The notes under the pieces are model-generated. The model was not told the origin of the DNA. It searched no databases and worked only from the letters and a program-made list of their open reading frames with translations. A program made the translations under genes and the position numbers. Below, piece after piece: positions 23,409 to 31,357 of a DNA stretch of 35,224 bases. The stretch spans positions 1-35,224 of the forward strand of contig JAXIPB010000059.1 in NCBI GenBank assembly GCA_045403155.1. Reading direction: 5' to 3'. This stretch comes from JAXIPB01 sp045403155 (GTDB taxonomy: Bacteria > Actinomycetota > Actinomycetes > Mycobacteriales > Micromonosporaceae). Positions within the stretch are counted from its first letter, which is position 1. Each line of letters starts with the position of its first letter.

Positions 23409-24692
23409 CTAACGGACGTCGATGGGGACGAAGTGCCGCTCGGGCGAGCCGGTATAGATCTGGCGGGGACGGCCGAGCTTGTTGGCCGGGTCGCCCAGCA
23501 TCTCGCGCCACTGCGCGATCCAGCCAGGCAAACGGCCGAGCGCGAAGAGCACCGTGAACATCTTGGTCGGGAAGCCCATCGCCTTGTAGATAAGTCCCGT
23601 GTAGAAGTCCACGTTGGGATACAGCTGGCGGGAGACGAAGAAGTCGTCGGCGAGCGCGATCTCCTCCAGCTGCATCGCGAGGTCGAGGAGCGGGTCGGGC
23701 TTGTGCATCCGGGCGAGCACGTCCTGCGCCGCCTTCTTCACGATGGCCGCCCGCGGGTCGTAGTTCTTATAGACCCTGTGGCCGAAACCCATGAGCTTGA
23801 CGCCCTGCTCCTTGTTCTTCACCCGGCGCACAAAGGACTGCACGTCTGCGCCCTCGGCGCGGATGCGGCTCAGCATCGCGAGTACCGCCTCGTTCGCGCC
23901 CCCGTGCAACGGACCCGATAGCGCGTTGATGCCCGCCGCCACTGAGGCGAAGAGATTGGCCTGGGCGGAGCCGACGACGCGTACCGTCGCGGTCGAGCAA
24001 TTCTGCTCGTGGTCGGCGTGCAGCACGAAGAGCATGTCCAGCGCGCGGGCGACGACCGGGTCGACCGCGTACGCCGTGGCCGGCACCCCGAATGTCATCC
24101 GCAGAAAGTTCTCGACATAGCCCTGCGCGTTGTCCGGATACAGGAATGGCTGCCCGATCGACTTCTTGTAGGCATACGACGCGATCGTCGGCAGCTTCGC
24201 GAGCAACCGGATGGTGGAGATCTCGACCTGGTCGGCGTCGAACGGGTCCAGGCTGTCCTGGTAGAAGGTGGACAGCGCGTTCACGGCCGACGACAGCACG
24301 GGCATCGGGTGGGCATCGCGCGGGAAGCCATCGAAGAACCGGCGAAGGTCCTCATGCAGAAGTGTGTGGACGCTGACCTTCTCCCGGAAGTCGGCCAGCT
24401 GCGTGGCCGAAGGCAGTTCGCCGTAGATCAGCAGGTGCGACACTTCCAGGAACGAGGCCTGCTCCGCCAACTCACCGATCGGATATCCGCGGTACCGCAG
24501 AATTCCGGCATCTCCATCGATATAGGTGATCGCCGATGTGCACGCGGCCGTGTTGACGAAGCCCGGGTCGTAGGTGACGTATCCCGTCTCCTTCAACAGC
24601 GAGCCAACGTCCAGGCCGGAGGAACCCTCGACCGCCTGGTGCACCGGCAGCGAGAGCTGGCCCCCCGGGTGATCAAGTTTGATGTCCGCCAT
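23409..24692 (-). CDS. gltA: citrate synthase
   Basis: 427 residues. The ATG at 24692 (MADIKLDHPGG) is preferred over a GTG at 24710 because it matches the usual N-terminus of actinobacterial citrate synthases and has GAGGG upstream. Motifs: HADHEQNCSTATVR, ALSGPLHGGANEAV, GFGHRVYKNYDPRA, the catalytic-Asp segment DDFFVSRQLYPNVDFYTGLIY and the C-terminal GRPRQIYTG. It condenses acetyl-CoA with oxaloacetate in the first step of the citric acid cycle. Its place beside the acyl-CoA cluster would link acetyl-CoA production with its use, but it has its own transcript start and an inverted repeat after it. Confidence 0.96.
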   Translation of the reverse strand: MADIKLDHPGGQLSLPVHQAVEGSSGLDVGSLLKETGYVTYDPGFVNTAACTSAITYIDGDAGILRYRGYPIGELAEQASFLEVSHLLIYGELPSATQLADFREKVSVHTLLHEDLRRFFDGFPRDAHPMPVLSSAVNALSTFYQDSLDPFDADQVEISTIRLLAKLPTIASYAYKKSIGQPFLYPDNAQGYVENFLRMTFGVPATAYAVDPVVARALDMLFVLHADHEQNCSTATVRVVGSAQANLFASVAAGINALSGPLHGGANEAVLAMLSRIRAEGADVQSFVRRVKNKEQGVKLMGFGHRVYKNYDPRAAIVKKAAQDVLARMHKPDPLLDLAMQLEEIALADDFFVSRQLYPNVDFYTGLIYKAMGFPTKMFTVLFALGRLPGWIAQWREMLGDPANKLGRPRQIYTGSPERHFVPIDVR

Positions 24693-24801
24693 CTGGCCCT
24701 CGCTCCCCACGTGAATATCCCCGCCGAACCCTAGTGGTTCTTCAGGCGACCGTACCTTGACAGCCGGGCCGACTCGCCGTACCCAGCCAGTGAGACGAGA
24801 A

Positions 24802-25443
24802 TCACGAACTGTGGCCCGATTTCACCTCATCGAGCCGCGCGGACAGGCCGGCGATCAGGGTCTCGATCCCTAGCTCGAAGGCCCCTTCATCGACCTGCTT
24901 CCGGTGCTCCCGGAGCCGGTGTGCGCTGGTGAGATGCGGGTACGCCTCGGCGTAGAACTCCGGATCGTCGACGAAACCCAGCGCGAACGAACCTAGCGTC
25001 GACCCTGCCACCAGGTAGCGCATGAGTGCCCCGATACGGGTGGCATAGCTGGGTGGCCAGCCCGCATCGACCAGGCAGCCATAGACGGCGTCGGCCAGCC
25101 GCAGTGCGGCGGGGCGACGCCCCGGACCGCGAGCGAGAAATGGCACCACATTCGGGTGAGCCGCCAGCGCGGCGCGGTAGCCCCGAGCCCAGGCCCGCAG
25201 CGCCGTCGGCCACTCATCGCGGCCGAACATGGACAGGTCGACCTCGGCGATGATCGCGTCCCCCACCGCGTCAAGGATTTCCTCCTTGGTCGCGAAGTGG
25301 TTGTAGAGCGAGGGAGCCCGGACGTCCATCTCGGCCGCGAGCCGCCGCATCGACAGTGCCTCAAGGCCCTCGGAGTCGATGATCGTTGTCGCGACCTCGA
25401 CAATGCGGGCGCGGCTCAGCAGCGGCTGGCGTGGCCGGACCAT
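24802..25443 (-). CDS. TetR-family transcriptional regulator of the acyl-CoA cluster (inferred)
   Basis: 213 residues; the ATG at 25443 (MVRPRQPLLSRARIV) is preferred over an upstream start that adds a hydrophobic Ala-rich segment, and GGAAGG lies upstream. The N-terminal helix-turn-helix is SRARIVEVATTIIDSEGLEALSMRRLAAEMDVRAPSLYNHFATKEE in type, with LYNHF as recognition-helix signature. The C-terminal ligand domain is of the TetR_C type seen in TetR/TetR-like repressors (FLARGPGRRPAALRLADAVY). A palindrome upstream (25513-25529) matches the two operators in the ALDH/SDR promoter, so it probably represses itself and the cluster. Ligand is likely an acyl-CoA or a pathway substrate. Confidence 0.85.
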   Translation of the reverse strand: MVRPRQPLLSRARIVEVATTIIDSEGLEALSMRRLAAEMDVRAPSLYNHFATKEEILDAVGDAIIAEVDLSMFGRDEWPTALRAWARGYRAALAAHPNVVPFLARGPGRRPAALRLADAVYGCLVDAGWPPSYATRIGALMRYLVAGSTLGSFALGFVDDPEFYAEAYPHLTSAHRLREHRKQVDEGAFELGIETLIAGLSARLDEVKSGHSS

Positions 25444-25512
25444 GAAGGGCAACCTTCCCGAGTGGCCGAAGATCATCCGAACGGCGGCCGCCTCAGCAGC
25501 GGCGCGAGCCAA

Positions 25513-25529
25513 AACTAACATCGGTAGTT
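25513..25529. promoter_or_regulatory. TetR-type operator upstream of tetR
   Basis: AACTAACATCGGTAGTT, a 17-bp palindrome with half-sites AACTA/TAGTT, 69 bp upstream of the tetR ATG. Read on the other strand it is AACTACCGATGTTAGTT, which differs from the ALDH/SDR operator at 17201 at only two central positions. Confidence 0.75.
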
Positions 25530-25560
25530 GGTAAGCCCGCCACAACCGCCCGCCCGCCCC

Positions 25561-25632
25561 CCAAGATCCCGTCGATCATTATCTGACGGTCGCCGAAGGC
25601 CGTCGATCATGACCTCCAAATCATGATCGGCG
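25561..25632 (+). repeat. 72-bp intergenic GATCATGA element, copy D
   Basis: Same length and blocks as the other copies; the first site has decayed to GATCATTA. It is the only copy in a divergent gap (between tetR and the hexosaminidase). It ends 28 bp before the hexosaminidase -10 and could influence that promoter. Confidence 0.87.
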
Positions 25633-25660
25633 GGAGCCTTGTGTTAAGACTCTTTACAGT

Positions 25661-25666
25661 TAAGAT
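25661..25666 (+). promoter_or_regulatory. -10 hexamer of the hexosaminidase gene, leaderless-like
   Basis: TAAGAT 7 nt before the GTG at 25674; TTGTGT (25639-25644) lies 16 bp upstream as a possible -35. The 30 bp here are unusually AT-rich for the window. Transcription would start at or near the GTG. Confidence 0.5.
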
Positions 25667-25673
25667 TGAGGCC

Positions 25674-27347
25674 GTGCGGGCATGGACCAAGGCGGTGGCG
25701 GCGGTGGCTCTTCTTCTTGCCGCGGCCGGCGGACTCATCTGGAAGTTGGGCATGGACGACAGACCGATCGAGATCGAACGGCAGACCACGATCCGCGATG
25801 TGGTGCCGGCGCCGGCGTCCGTCGAGCCATCCTCCGCCGACGTCGGCTTCACGCTGACGGAGCAGACGGAGATCCGCACATCGGGTGAGGGAGCGGCCGA
25901 CGTAGGCGAGTACCTCGCCGGCCTGCTGCGCTCGGGCACCGGCTACCCCGTACCGATTCGCGCCGCTGCCGAAGCCGAGCCCGGGCACATCACGCTGGCG
26001 CTGGATGGTGCCGACCCGCAACTGGGGGACGAGGGCTACGTGCTCGAGGCGAACGCGGACGCGGTCACGGTGCGGGCCAACGCGAGCGCTGGGCTCTTCT
26101 GGGGCGTCCAGACCCTCCGCCAGTTGCTCCCCGCTGAGCTGGCGACCGGGGCTGAGCTTGCGACCGGGACTGAGCTTGCGACCGGGACTGAGCTTGCGAC
26201 CGGGACTGAGCTTGCGACCCGGGCCGCGCCACCTGGCTCGTGGACGGTGTCCGGGGGGAGGATCGTCGACCGGCCACGCTTCGCCTATCGCGGGGTCATG
26301 CTCGACGTGGCGCGCCACTTCTTCCCGGTCGGAGACGTCAAGCGAGTCATCGAACTCGCCGCCTTATACAAGATTAACCACGTGCATCTGCACCTCACGG
26401 ATGACCAGGGCTGGCGGATTGCCGTCGACACCTGGCCGCGGCTCGCGAGCATCGGCGGCGCCACCGAGGTCGGCCCGGGATCCGGCGGATACTACACAAA
26501 GGACGATTATCGGGAGATCGTGTCGTACGCCCAACGCCACCACATCACGATCGTCCCCGAGATCGATCTGCCGGGCCATACCAACGCCGCGCTCGCGTCC
26601 TATCCCGAACTCAACTGTGACGGGCGATCGCCGGACCGCTACACCGGCATCGACGTGGGCTTCAGCGCCCTCTGTGTCGACAAGGACGTCACCTACCGGT
26701 TCCTGGACGACGTGTTCGGTGAGCTGGCCGCGATCACGCCCGGCCCGTATCTCCACATCGGTGGCGACGAGGCGAAGACGCTCGCCGCGGACGAGTACGC
26801 CGTCATCGTCAACCGCGCCCAGGGGATCGTCAACGCCCACGGCAAGACGGTGATCGGATGGCACGAGGTCGCTGACGCCGAGCTCGCTCCGTCCACCGTG
26901 GTGCAATTCTGGGGCGTGGCCATCGACGCGCCCGAGGTGCGATCGGCGGCCACGCGGGGGAACAAGATAATCATGTCTCCCGCCAACAGCGCCTATCTCG
27001 ACATGAAGTACGACGAGGACACCCCCATCGGACTGTCCTGGGCCGGCTATATCAGCGTGGCCGAGTCGTACGACTGGGATCCCGTCCGGTATCTGCCGGG
27101 GCTCGATCCGGCGCTGATACTCGGCGTCGAGGCTCCGTTGTGGACGGAGACGGTACGGACCGTCGACGAGATCGAGTTCCTGGCGTTTCCACGGCTGGCC
27201 GCCGTGGCCGAGCTTGGTTGGTCGCCGGTCTCAACCCACGACTGGACAGCGTTCAGGGAGCGGCTCGGCGCCCAGGCGCCGCTCTGGACCGCGCTGGGCG
27301 TGAACTTCTACCGCTCGCCGGATGTGCCTTGGGTGGCCGCGCGTTGA
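25674..27347 (+). CDS. GH20 beta-N-acetylhexosaminidase, membrane-anchored
   Basis: 557 residues from the GTG at 25674, chosen because a -10 lies 7 nt upstream; an ATG at 25623 would fall inside element D. Signal anchor VRAWTKAVAAVALLLAAAGG. The GH20b domain spans about 45-150 (GYVLEANADAVTVRANA, GLFWGVQTLRQLL), followed by the TIM barrel from about 195 (RGVMLDVARHFFPV, HLHLTDDQGWRI, IDLPGHTNAAL). The catalytic pair is D365-E366 in HIGGDEAK. It removes terminal GlcNAc/GalNAc from chitin or peptidoglycan fragments outside the cell. Residues 154-183, between the two domains, are five units of (A/T)ELATG from an 18-bp repeat. The 3' end overlaps the convergent ycnI-like gene by 40 bp. Confidence 0.92.
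   Translation: MRAWTKAVAAVALLLAAAGGLIWKLGMDDRPIEIERQTTIRDVVPAPASVEPSSADVGFTLTEQTEIRTSGEGAADVGEYLAGLLRSGTGYPVPIRAAAEAEPGHITLALDGADPQLGDEGYVLEANADAVTVRANASAGLFWGVQTLRQLLPAELATGAELATGTELATGTELATGTELATRAAPPGSWTVSGGRIVDRPRFAYRGVMLDVARHFFPVGDVKRVIELAALYKINHVHLHLTDDQGWRIAVDTWPRLASIGGATEVGPGSGGYYTKDDYREIVSYAQRHHITIVPEIDLPGHTNAALASYPELNCDGRSPDRYTGIDVGFSALCVDKDVTYRFLDDVFGELAAITPGPYLHIGGDEAKTLAADEYAVIVNRAQGIVNAHGKTVIGWHEVADAELAPSTVVQFWGVAIDAPEVRSAATRGNKIIMSPANSAYLDMKYDEDTPIGLSWAGYISVAESYDWDPVRYLPGLDPALILGVEAPLWTETVRTVDEIEFLAFPRLAAVAELGWSPVSTHDWTAFRERLGAQAPLWTALGVNFYRSPDVPWVAAR
26133..26222. repeat. 18-bp tandem array (five units) in the hexosaminidase gene
   Basis: Units at 26133, 26151, 26169, 26187 and 26205 of ACTGAGCTTGCGACCGGG type, read as TELATG. 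The middle units are identical and the outer ones slightly diverged. Period is six codons, so copy-number change keeps the frame. Position is the linker between the GH20b domain and the catalytic barrel. Confidence 0.95.
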
Positions 27348-27997
27348 CGGAGGATGAGAGCGGTGGCCACGGCCGCCGCGATCACGACTGCTCCCACGAC
27401 CCACCACACCCAGGAGTTGCCATCATCGTCGCCGGACGACGTCGATACCTCGACGCTGGCTGACGCGGACGGCGTCGCGGTGGCCGGCGCCGGGGCACTG
27501 GTCGGCGCCGCCGTAGTCGCAGCGGGTTTCAGCTTGAGTACGGGGGCCGGGCTGTTCGGGTTGGGGTTGGCCGTCGTCGGCTCCTCGATCCAGCGGTCGA
27601 CGCTGCCGTCGGAGTAGTTCACAAGAGTCTTGAAGACGAGTGTGGTCGCGTTGGGCAGGCGTGCCACCCTGATTGAATGGACAGCCTGCTGGCCCGCCGG
27701 GAGTGCCTTGCCACCCACCGTGTAGCCATCCGCGGCGACCGTGAGCGTCCAGCCGGCCGGCGCCTTCGTGAGGGTCACATCGGTGGCGGCGATGCCGGAT
27801 GGCAGCACGACCCGCACCGAGGCGATGCCCGCCGTCGCGGACTCCGCCTCCGCCGAGAAGGTGATCACGGCGTTGGTCGCCCCCGCGACCGCCGGGTCCG
27901 CCTCGACCTCGACGTGCGCATACGCGACACTGCTCAGCAGCATCGCCCCAATCACTCCAGCGAGCGCCGCGCCCACCCGGCCAGCCCATCTGCCCAT
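27308..27997 (-). CDS. YcnI-type (DUF1775) copper-binding exported protein
   Basis: 229 residues from the ATG at 27997 (MGRWAGRVGAALAG); an ATG at 28048 would lengthen the cytoplasmic end. The signal peptide is cleaved after SVAYA, leaving an N-terminal histidine (HVEVEADPA), the residue that in YcnI proteins coordinates Cu(II) in a histidine-brace-like site. The DUF1775 beta domain (about 36-160) includes VRVVLPSGIAATDVTL, KAPAGWTLTV and FKTLVNYSDGSVDRW. A Pro/Thr/Ser linker and a C-terminal membrane segment (WVWWVVGAVVIAAAV) anchor it. It is divergent from the CDF exporter across a palindrome that may be a shared operator. Confidence 0.88.
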   Translation of the reverse strand: MGRWAGRVGAALAGVIGAMLLSSVAYAHVEVEADPAVAGATNAVITFSAEAESATAGIASVRVVLPSGIAATDVTLTKAPAGWTLTVAADGYTVGGKALPAGQQAVHSIRVARLPNATTLVFKTLVNYSDGSVDRWIEEPTTANPNPNSPAPVLKLKPAATTAAPTSAPAPATATPSASASVEVSTSSGDDDGNSWVWWVVGAVVIAAAVATALILRQRAATQGTSGER

Positions 27998-28105
27998 CTC
28001 GCGTCCGTGCCCTTTCGGAGTCCAGACCCTTCGGAGTCCGGCAGTCATCGTGACATCAGTCGGCTCGGTGGACGGAATGGTTCCGCCCCGGTACTCATTA
28101 TCCAA

Positions 28106-28117
28106 TTTGTATACAAA
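28106..28117. promoter_or_regulatory. 12-bp palindromic operator between ycnI-like and CDF genes
   Basis: TTTGTATACAAA, a perfect palindrome fitting the GntR/FadR-subfamily pattern TNGT-N2-ACNA. A weaker related site, TTTGCATACAT, follows at 28123. Both lie in the AT-rich centre of the divergent promoter. The regulator is not encoded nearby. Confidence 0.5.
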
Positions 28118-28159
28118 GCGGCTTTGCATACATAGCGATGTCAGCATAGGTTGGAGCAG

Positions 28160-29092
28160 ATGGGAGTCCACGACGGAGTCGGCACGTCAAACGGCCAGGA
28201 CAGCCACCGCCACATCGGTGGGAGCGCTCAGGCCGACGGCCGATGGCTGGTCGCCGCTCTCGCCCTGATCGCGTCGTTCATGGTCGCCGAGGTCGTCGTC
28301 GGCCTCGCGGTGAACTCGCTGGCGCTGCTTTCCGACGCCGCGCACATGCTCACCGACGCTGGCGCCCTCGCTCTCGCCCTGGTCGCGCTGCGCCTGGCCA
28401 ACCGGCCACCGCGGGGCGGATACACGTTCGGTCTCAAACGGGCGGAGATCCTCTCGGCGCAGGCCAACGGCATCACGCTGCTCGTGCTTGCGGCGTGGTT
28501 GGCGTACGAGGCGATCAGCCGCCTCATTCGGCCCGAGGACGTTGAGGGGCTGGCCGTCCTCATCACAGCGCTCGCCGGCATAGCGGTCAACCTCGGTGCG
28601 GCCTGGCTTGTTCGCCGCGCGGACCGGCGCAGCCTCAACGTCGAGGGCGCCTATCAGCACATCGTCACCGACCTCGCCGCCTTCGTGGCGACAGCGATTG
28701 CGGGCGCCGTCATCCTAGCCACTGGCTTCCGGCAGGCCGACTCGATCGCGTCCCTAATCGTCGTGGCGCTCATGCTTCGCGCCGGCGTCGTCCTCGTCCG
28801 TGACAGCGGCCGGATCCTGCTGGAGGCGGCGCCGGTGGGTCTGGAACCGGAGCGGATCGGCCGGGACATGGCCCGCTACCCCGGCGTCGTCGAGGTGCAT
28901 GACCTGCATGTGTGGGAGATCACCTCAGGATCGCCGGCGCTCTCGGCGCACGTCATCGCCGTCCCGTCCCTCGACTGTCACGCCTTGCGGCTCGAGTTGG
29001 AGGCGATGCTGCGGGAGCGATACAACCTGACTCACACCACGCTCCAGCTCGACCATGCCCAGCCCTCGGTCCATCGGATCGCGCACACGTAG
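28160..29092 (+). CDS. cation diffusion facilitator (CDF) metal exporter
   Basis: 310 residues from the ATG at 28160; a TTG at 28151 is an alternative. N-terminal His-containing tail (GQDSHRHIGG), then six membrane segments. The metal site is formed by SDAAHMLTD in the second segment (HxxxD) and VTDLAAF in the fifth. The cytoplasmic C-terminal domain has GVVEVHDLHVWEITSGSPALSAHV, typical of the CzcD/ZitB group. It exports Zn, Co or Cd by proton antiport; specificity is inferred from the His-Asp type site. Divergent from the copper-binding ycnI-like gene. Confidence 0.93.
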   Translation: MGVHDGVGTSNGQDSHRHIGGSAQADGRWLVAALALIASFMVAEVVVGLAVNSLALLSDAAHMLTDAGALALALVALRLANRPPRGGYTFGLKRAEILSAQANGITLLVLAAWLAYEAISRLIRPEDVEGLAVLITALAGIAVNLGAAWLVRRADRRSLNVEGAYQHIVTDLAAFVATAIAGAVILATGFRQADSIASLIVVALMLRAGVVLVRDSGRILLEAAPVGLEPERIGRDMARYPGVVEVHDLHVWEITSGSPALSAHVIAVPSLDCHALRLELEAMLRERYNLTHTTLQLDHAQPSVHRIAHT

Positions 29093-29124
29093 CCACGCTC
29101 CGCCCTCGCGGCGGTCCCGGCGAC

Positions 29125-29130
29125 TACGCT
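29125..29130 (+). promoter_or_regulatory. -10 hexamer of the second response regulator, leaderless-like
   Basis: TACGCT 8 nt before the ATG at 29139, no Shine-Dalgarno sequence. The gap to the CDF stop (29092) is only 46 bp, so read-through from that gene is also possible. Confidence 0.4.
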
Positions 29131-29138
29131 GGCGCGCG

Positions 29139-29834
29139 ATGGCCCCCCATGACGTCCCCCCGCATGTACTCGTGGTCGACGACGACGAACCGATCGCGGC
29201 CGCGCTCCGCCGGGCGTTGGAGTACGAGGGCATGCGGGTGAGCGTCGCGCATGACGGCTACGCCGCGTTGGATCATGCGCGCAAGCACGCCCCTGACCTC
29301 GTCGTGCTCGACCTGATGCTGCCGGGGCTCGACGGGATCGCCGTGTGCAAGCGACTCCGCGCAGAGAGCGCCGGGACGCTCGTGCTCATGCTCACCGCGC
29401 GCGACGCCACCGCCGATCGGGTCCGCGGTCTGGACGCCGGTGCCGACGACTATCTGGTCAAGCCGTTCGCTCACGAGGAGTTGTTGGCCCGGGTACGGGC
29501 ACTCCTGCGCCGCCGGGTCGGCCCAGCGCACGACGGGCAACTGATCTTCGCCGACGTCGTGCTCGACCCTTCCGCTCACGAGGTGCGGCGCGGTCATCGA
29601 GCGATCGATCTCACCGCGCAGGAGTTCGACCTGCTGCGTCAGTTCCTCACCCACCCTCGCCAGGTGCTGAGCCGGGCGCAGTTGCTCGGCGCAGTCTGGG
29701 GCCTGCCGGTCGCGACGGCCAGCAACGTCGTTGACGTCTACGTTGGGTACCTGCGCGCGAAGCTGGAGGCAGCTGGCGAGCCCCGGCTCATCCATACGGT
29801 GCGTGGCGTGGGCTACGTGCTCCGGGCGGCCTGA
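29139..29834 (+). CDS. OmpR-type response regulator (MprA-like)
   Basis: 231 residues. Receiver with VDDDE (13-17), phospho-acceptor D58 in LVVLDLMLPGLDG and K108 in DDYLVKPF. C-terminal winged helix with LTAQEFDLLRQFLTHPRQVLSRAQLL, VVDVYVGYLRAKLE and HTVRGVGYVLR. This organisation and sequence type is close to the MprA / TcrA group. It overlaps the histidine kinase start by 1 nt (TGATG) and forms a two-gene unit with it. Targets unknown; the CDF and DedA neighbours do not suggest one. Confidence 0.94.
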   Translation: MAPHDVPPHVLVVDDDEPIAAALRRALEYEGMRVSVAHDGYAALDHARKHAPDLVVLDLMLPGLDGIAVCKRLRAESAGTLVLMLTARDATADRVRGLDAGADDYLVKPFAHEELLARVRALLRRRVGPAHDGQLIFADVVLDPSAHEVRRGHRAIDLTAQEFDLLRQFLTHPRQVLSRAQLLGAVWGLPVATASNVVDVYVGYLRAKLEAAGEPRLIHTVRGVGYVLRAA

Positions 29835-31357
29835 TGTCGATCCGCACCCGCATCACACTGGTTGGCGTCGGCATCGTCATGCTGGTCATCTGTTGCCTGT
29901 CGGCGTCGCTGTACGCGCTCGTCTCCCGCGGCCTCGGCACCGACCGCGACAAGCAGCTCGCCACCCGAGCGGACGAGGTCGTCGCGAGCCTCGCCACCGC
30001 CGCGCGGCAGGACTTCGCGCCCAGTCGGGCGCTGGCCCCCATCGACCCACGTTCCAGTGTGGACATATTCGTGATGGTGCTCGCCGACGACGGCGGCGTT
30101 GTGTCGGCTGGCGGTGAAATTACTGTGTTGATCGCCTCCGGCGAAGTCGACGGCGCGCCGGTGCCCGTACCATCCGAGGCTCTGGCCGCGGCGAAGCGGG
30201 ACGGCAAGGCCGCGGCTACTGTTGCGGTCTCCGGCGGCGACGAGGGCGAGACGGTACGGATGCAGGTGCGTCCGTGGGTGCGATCGGACCTCGGGCTCTC
30301 CGGGTACGCCGTGGCCGCGCAGACCAGCCGCCGGGTGTCTCAGGATCAGGCTGGACTGGTCGTGCTCTTCGCTGTCTCCGGCTTCATCACGTTCGTGGCG
30401 GCGGCGATCGCGGTGTGGGTCGCCACCGGCCGGGCGCTTCGTCCGCTGCGCCAGACCGCGGCGATGGCCGACGAGGTAGGGCGGTCGCAGGATCTCGGAC
30501 GTCGGCTGCCCGTCGTCGCGACGCGCGACGCGGTGGGCCGGTTGACGACGAGCTTCAACGCGATGATGGATCGCTTGCAGGAGGCGTACGCCCGAGTGGC
30601 CACAGCGCTCGCGGCGCAGCAGCGGTTCACCGCCGACGCGTCGCACGAGCTGCGCACCCCGCTGACGACCATACGGAACAATGCCGAGTTCCTCCTGCAG
30701 CATCCATCGGCGCGCGAGGAGGATCGCTTAGCGGCGCTCGGGGACATCGCGGGGGAGTCGGTGCGGATGAGCCGGCTCATCGACAACCTTCTGACGCTCG
30801 CCCGTGCTGACGGCGGCGTACAGCTTCGCAACCTGCCGGTGGACCTGGCATCGGTCGGGGAGTCGGTGTGCCGGCAGGCCTCTGCGCAGCACCCTGGTCG
30901 GGAGATCAGCTTCGCCGGCACGCCGGCGCGGGCGGTCGCCGGCGATGAGGACGTGCTGCGCCAGCTCGTCTGGATCCTCATCGACAACGCGGTGAAGTTC
31001 ACCTCCGACGGCGGCCGGGTCTGGGTCGCGGTCACGCAGCGGGGTTCGGTGGTCCAGCTCACCGTGGCCGACGACGGGGTCGGTATCCCGCCGGGGTCGG
31101 AACAGCGGATCTTTGACCGCTTCTTCCGCGCCGACCCTTCGCGAAGCGGCGCCGGCGCCGGACTGGGACTGGCGATCGCCGCCTGGATCATCCGCGAGCA
31201 TCGCGGCACAGTGGTCGCGGCCAACAACGACTCGGGCGGTGCCACCTTCTCGGTGGAGCTGCCCGCCGCCCCCCGACCCGACGAGCCAACCTTGGCCGTC
31301 AGCCATGACGGGCAAGATCCCGGTGATCATGAGCTGGCGGTCGTGAAACCGCGCTGA
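29834..31357 (+). CDS. two-component sensor histidine kinase with an embedded repeat unit
   Basis: 507 residues. Membrane segment about 10-32, extracytoplasmic sensor about 33-172, second segment about 174-196, then HAMP with TGRALRPLRQTAAMADEV. H-box TADASHELRTPLTTI (H271), N-box ILIDNAVKFTSDG, VADDGVGIPPG, FDRFFRADPSRS and GAGLGLAIAAWI. In the sensor region, residues 98-104 (VLIASGE) are encoded by one copy of the 18-bp core of the 27-bp repeat family, read from the opposite strand compared with the arrays in ADH and ACAD. The stop TGA and last residues lie in copy E of the 72-bp element. Confidence 0.93.
   Translation: MSIRTRITLVGVGIVMLVICCLSASLYALVSRGLGTDRDKQLATRADEVVASLATAARQDFAPSRALAPIDPRSSVDIFVMVLADDGGVVSAGGEITVLIASGEVDGAPVPVPSEALAAAKRDGKAAATVAVSGGDEGETVRMQVRPWVRSDLGLSGYAVAAQTSRRVSQDQAGLVVLFAVSGFITFVAAAIAVWVATGRALRPLRQTAAMADEVGRSQDLGRRLPVVATRDAVGRLTTSFNAMMDRLQEAYARVATALAAQQRFTADASHELRTPLTTIRNNAEFLLQHPSAREEDRLAALGDIAGESVRMSRLIDNLLTLARADGGVQLRNLPVDLASVGESVCRQASAQHPGREISFAGTPARAVAGDEDVLRQLVWILIDNAVKFTSDGGRVWVAVTQRGSVVQLTVADDGVGIPPGSEQRIFDRFFRADPSRSGAGAGLGLAIAAWIIREHRGTVVAANNDSGGATFSVELPAAPRPDEPTLAVSHDGQDPGDHELAVVKPR
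30127..30144 (-). repeat. single copy of the 27-bp-family core inside the kinase gene
   Basis: GTTGATCGCCTCCGGCGA, identical to the core of the arrays at 14433-14558 and 20683-20790. In the kinase it is read as L-I-A-S-G-E, and the opposite strand carries the AGGDQ-type reading. It is isolated, with no second unit next to it. Confidence 0.85.
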
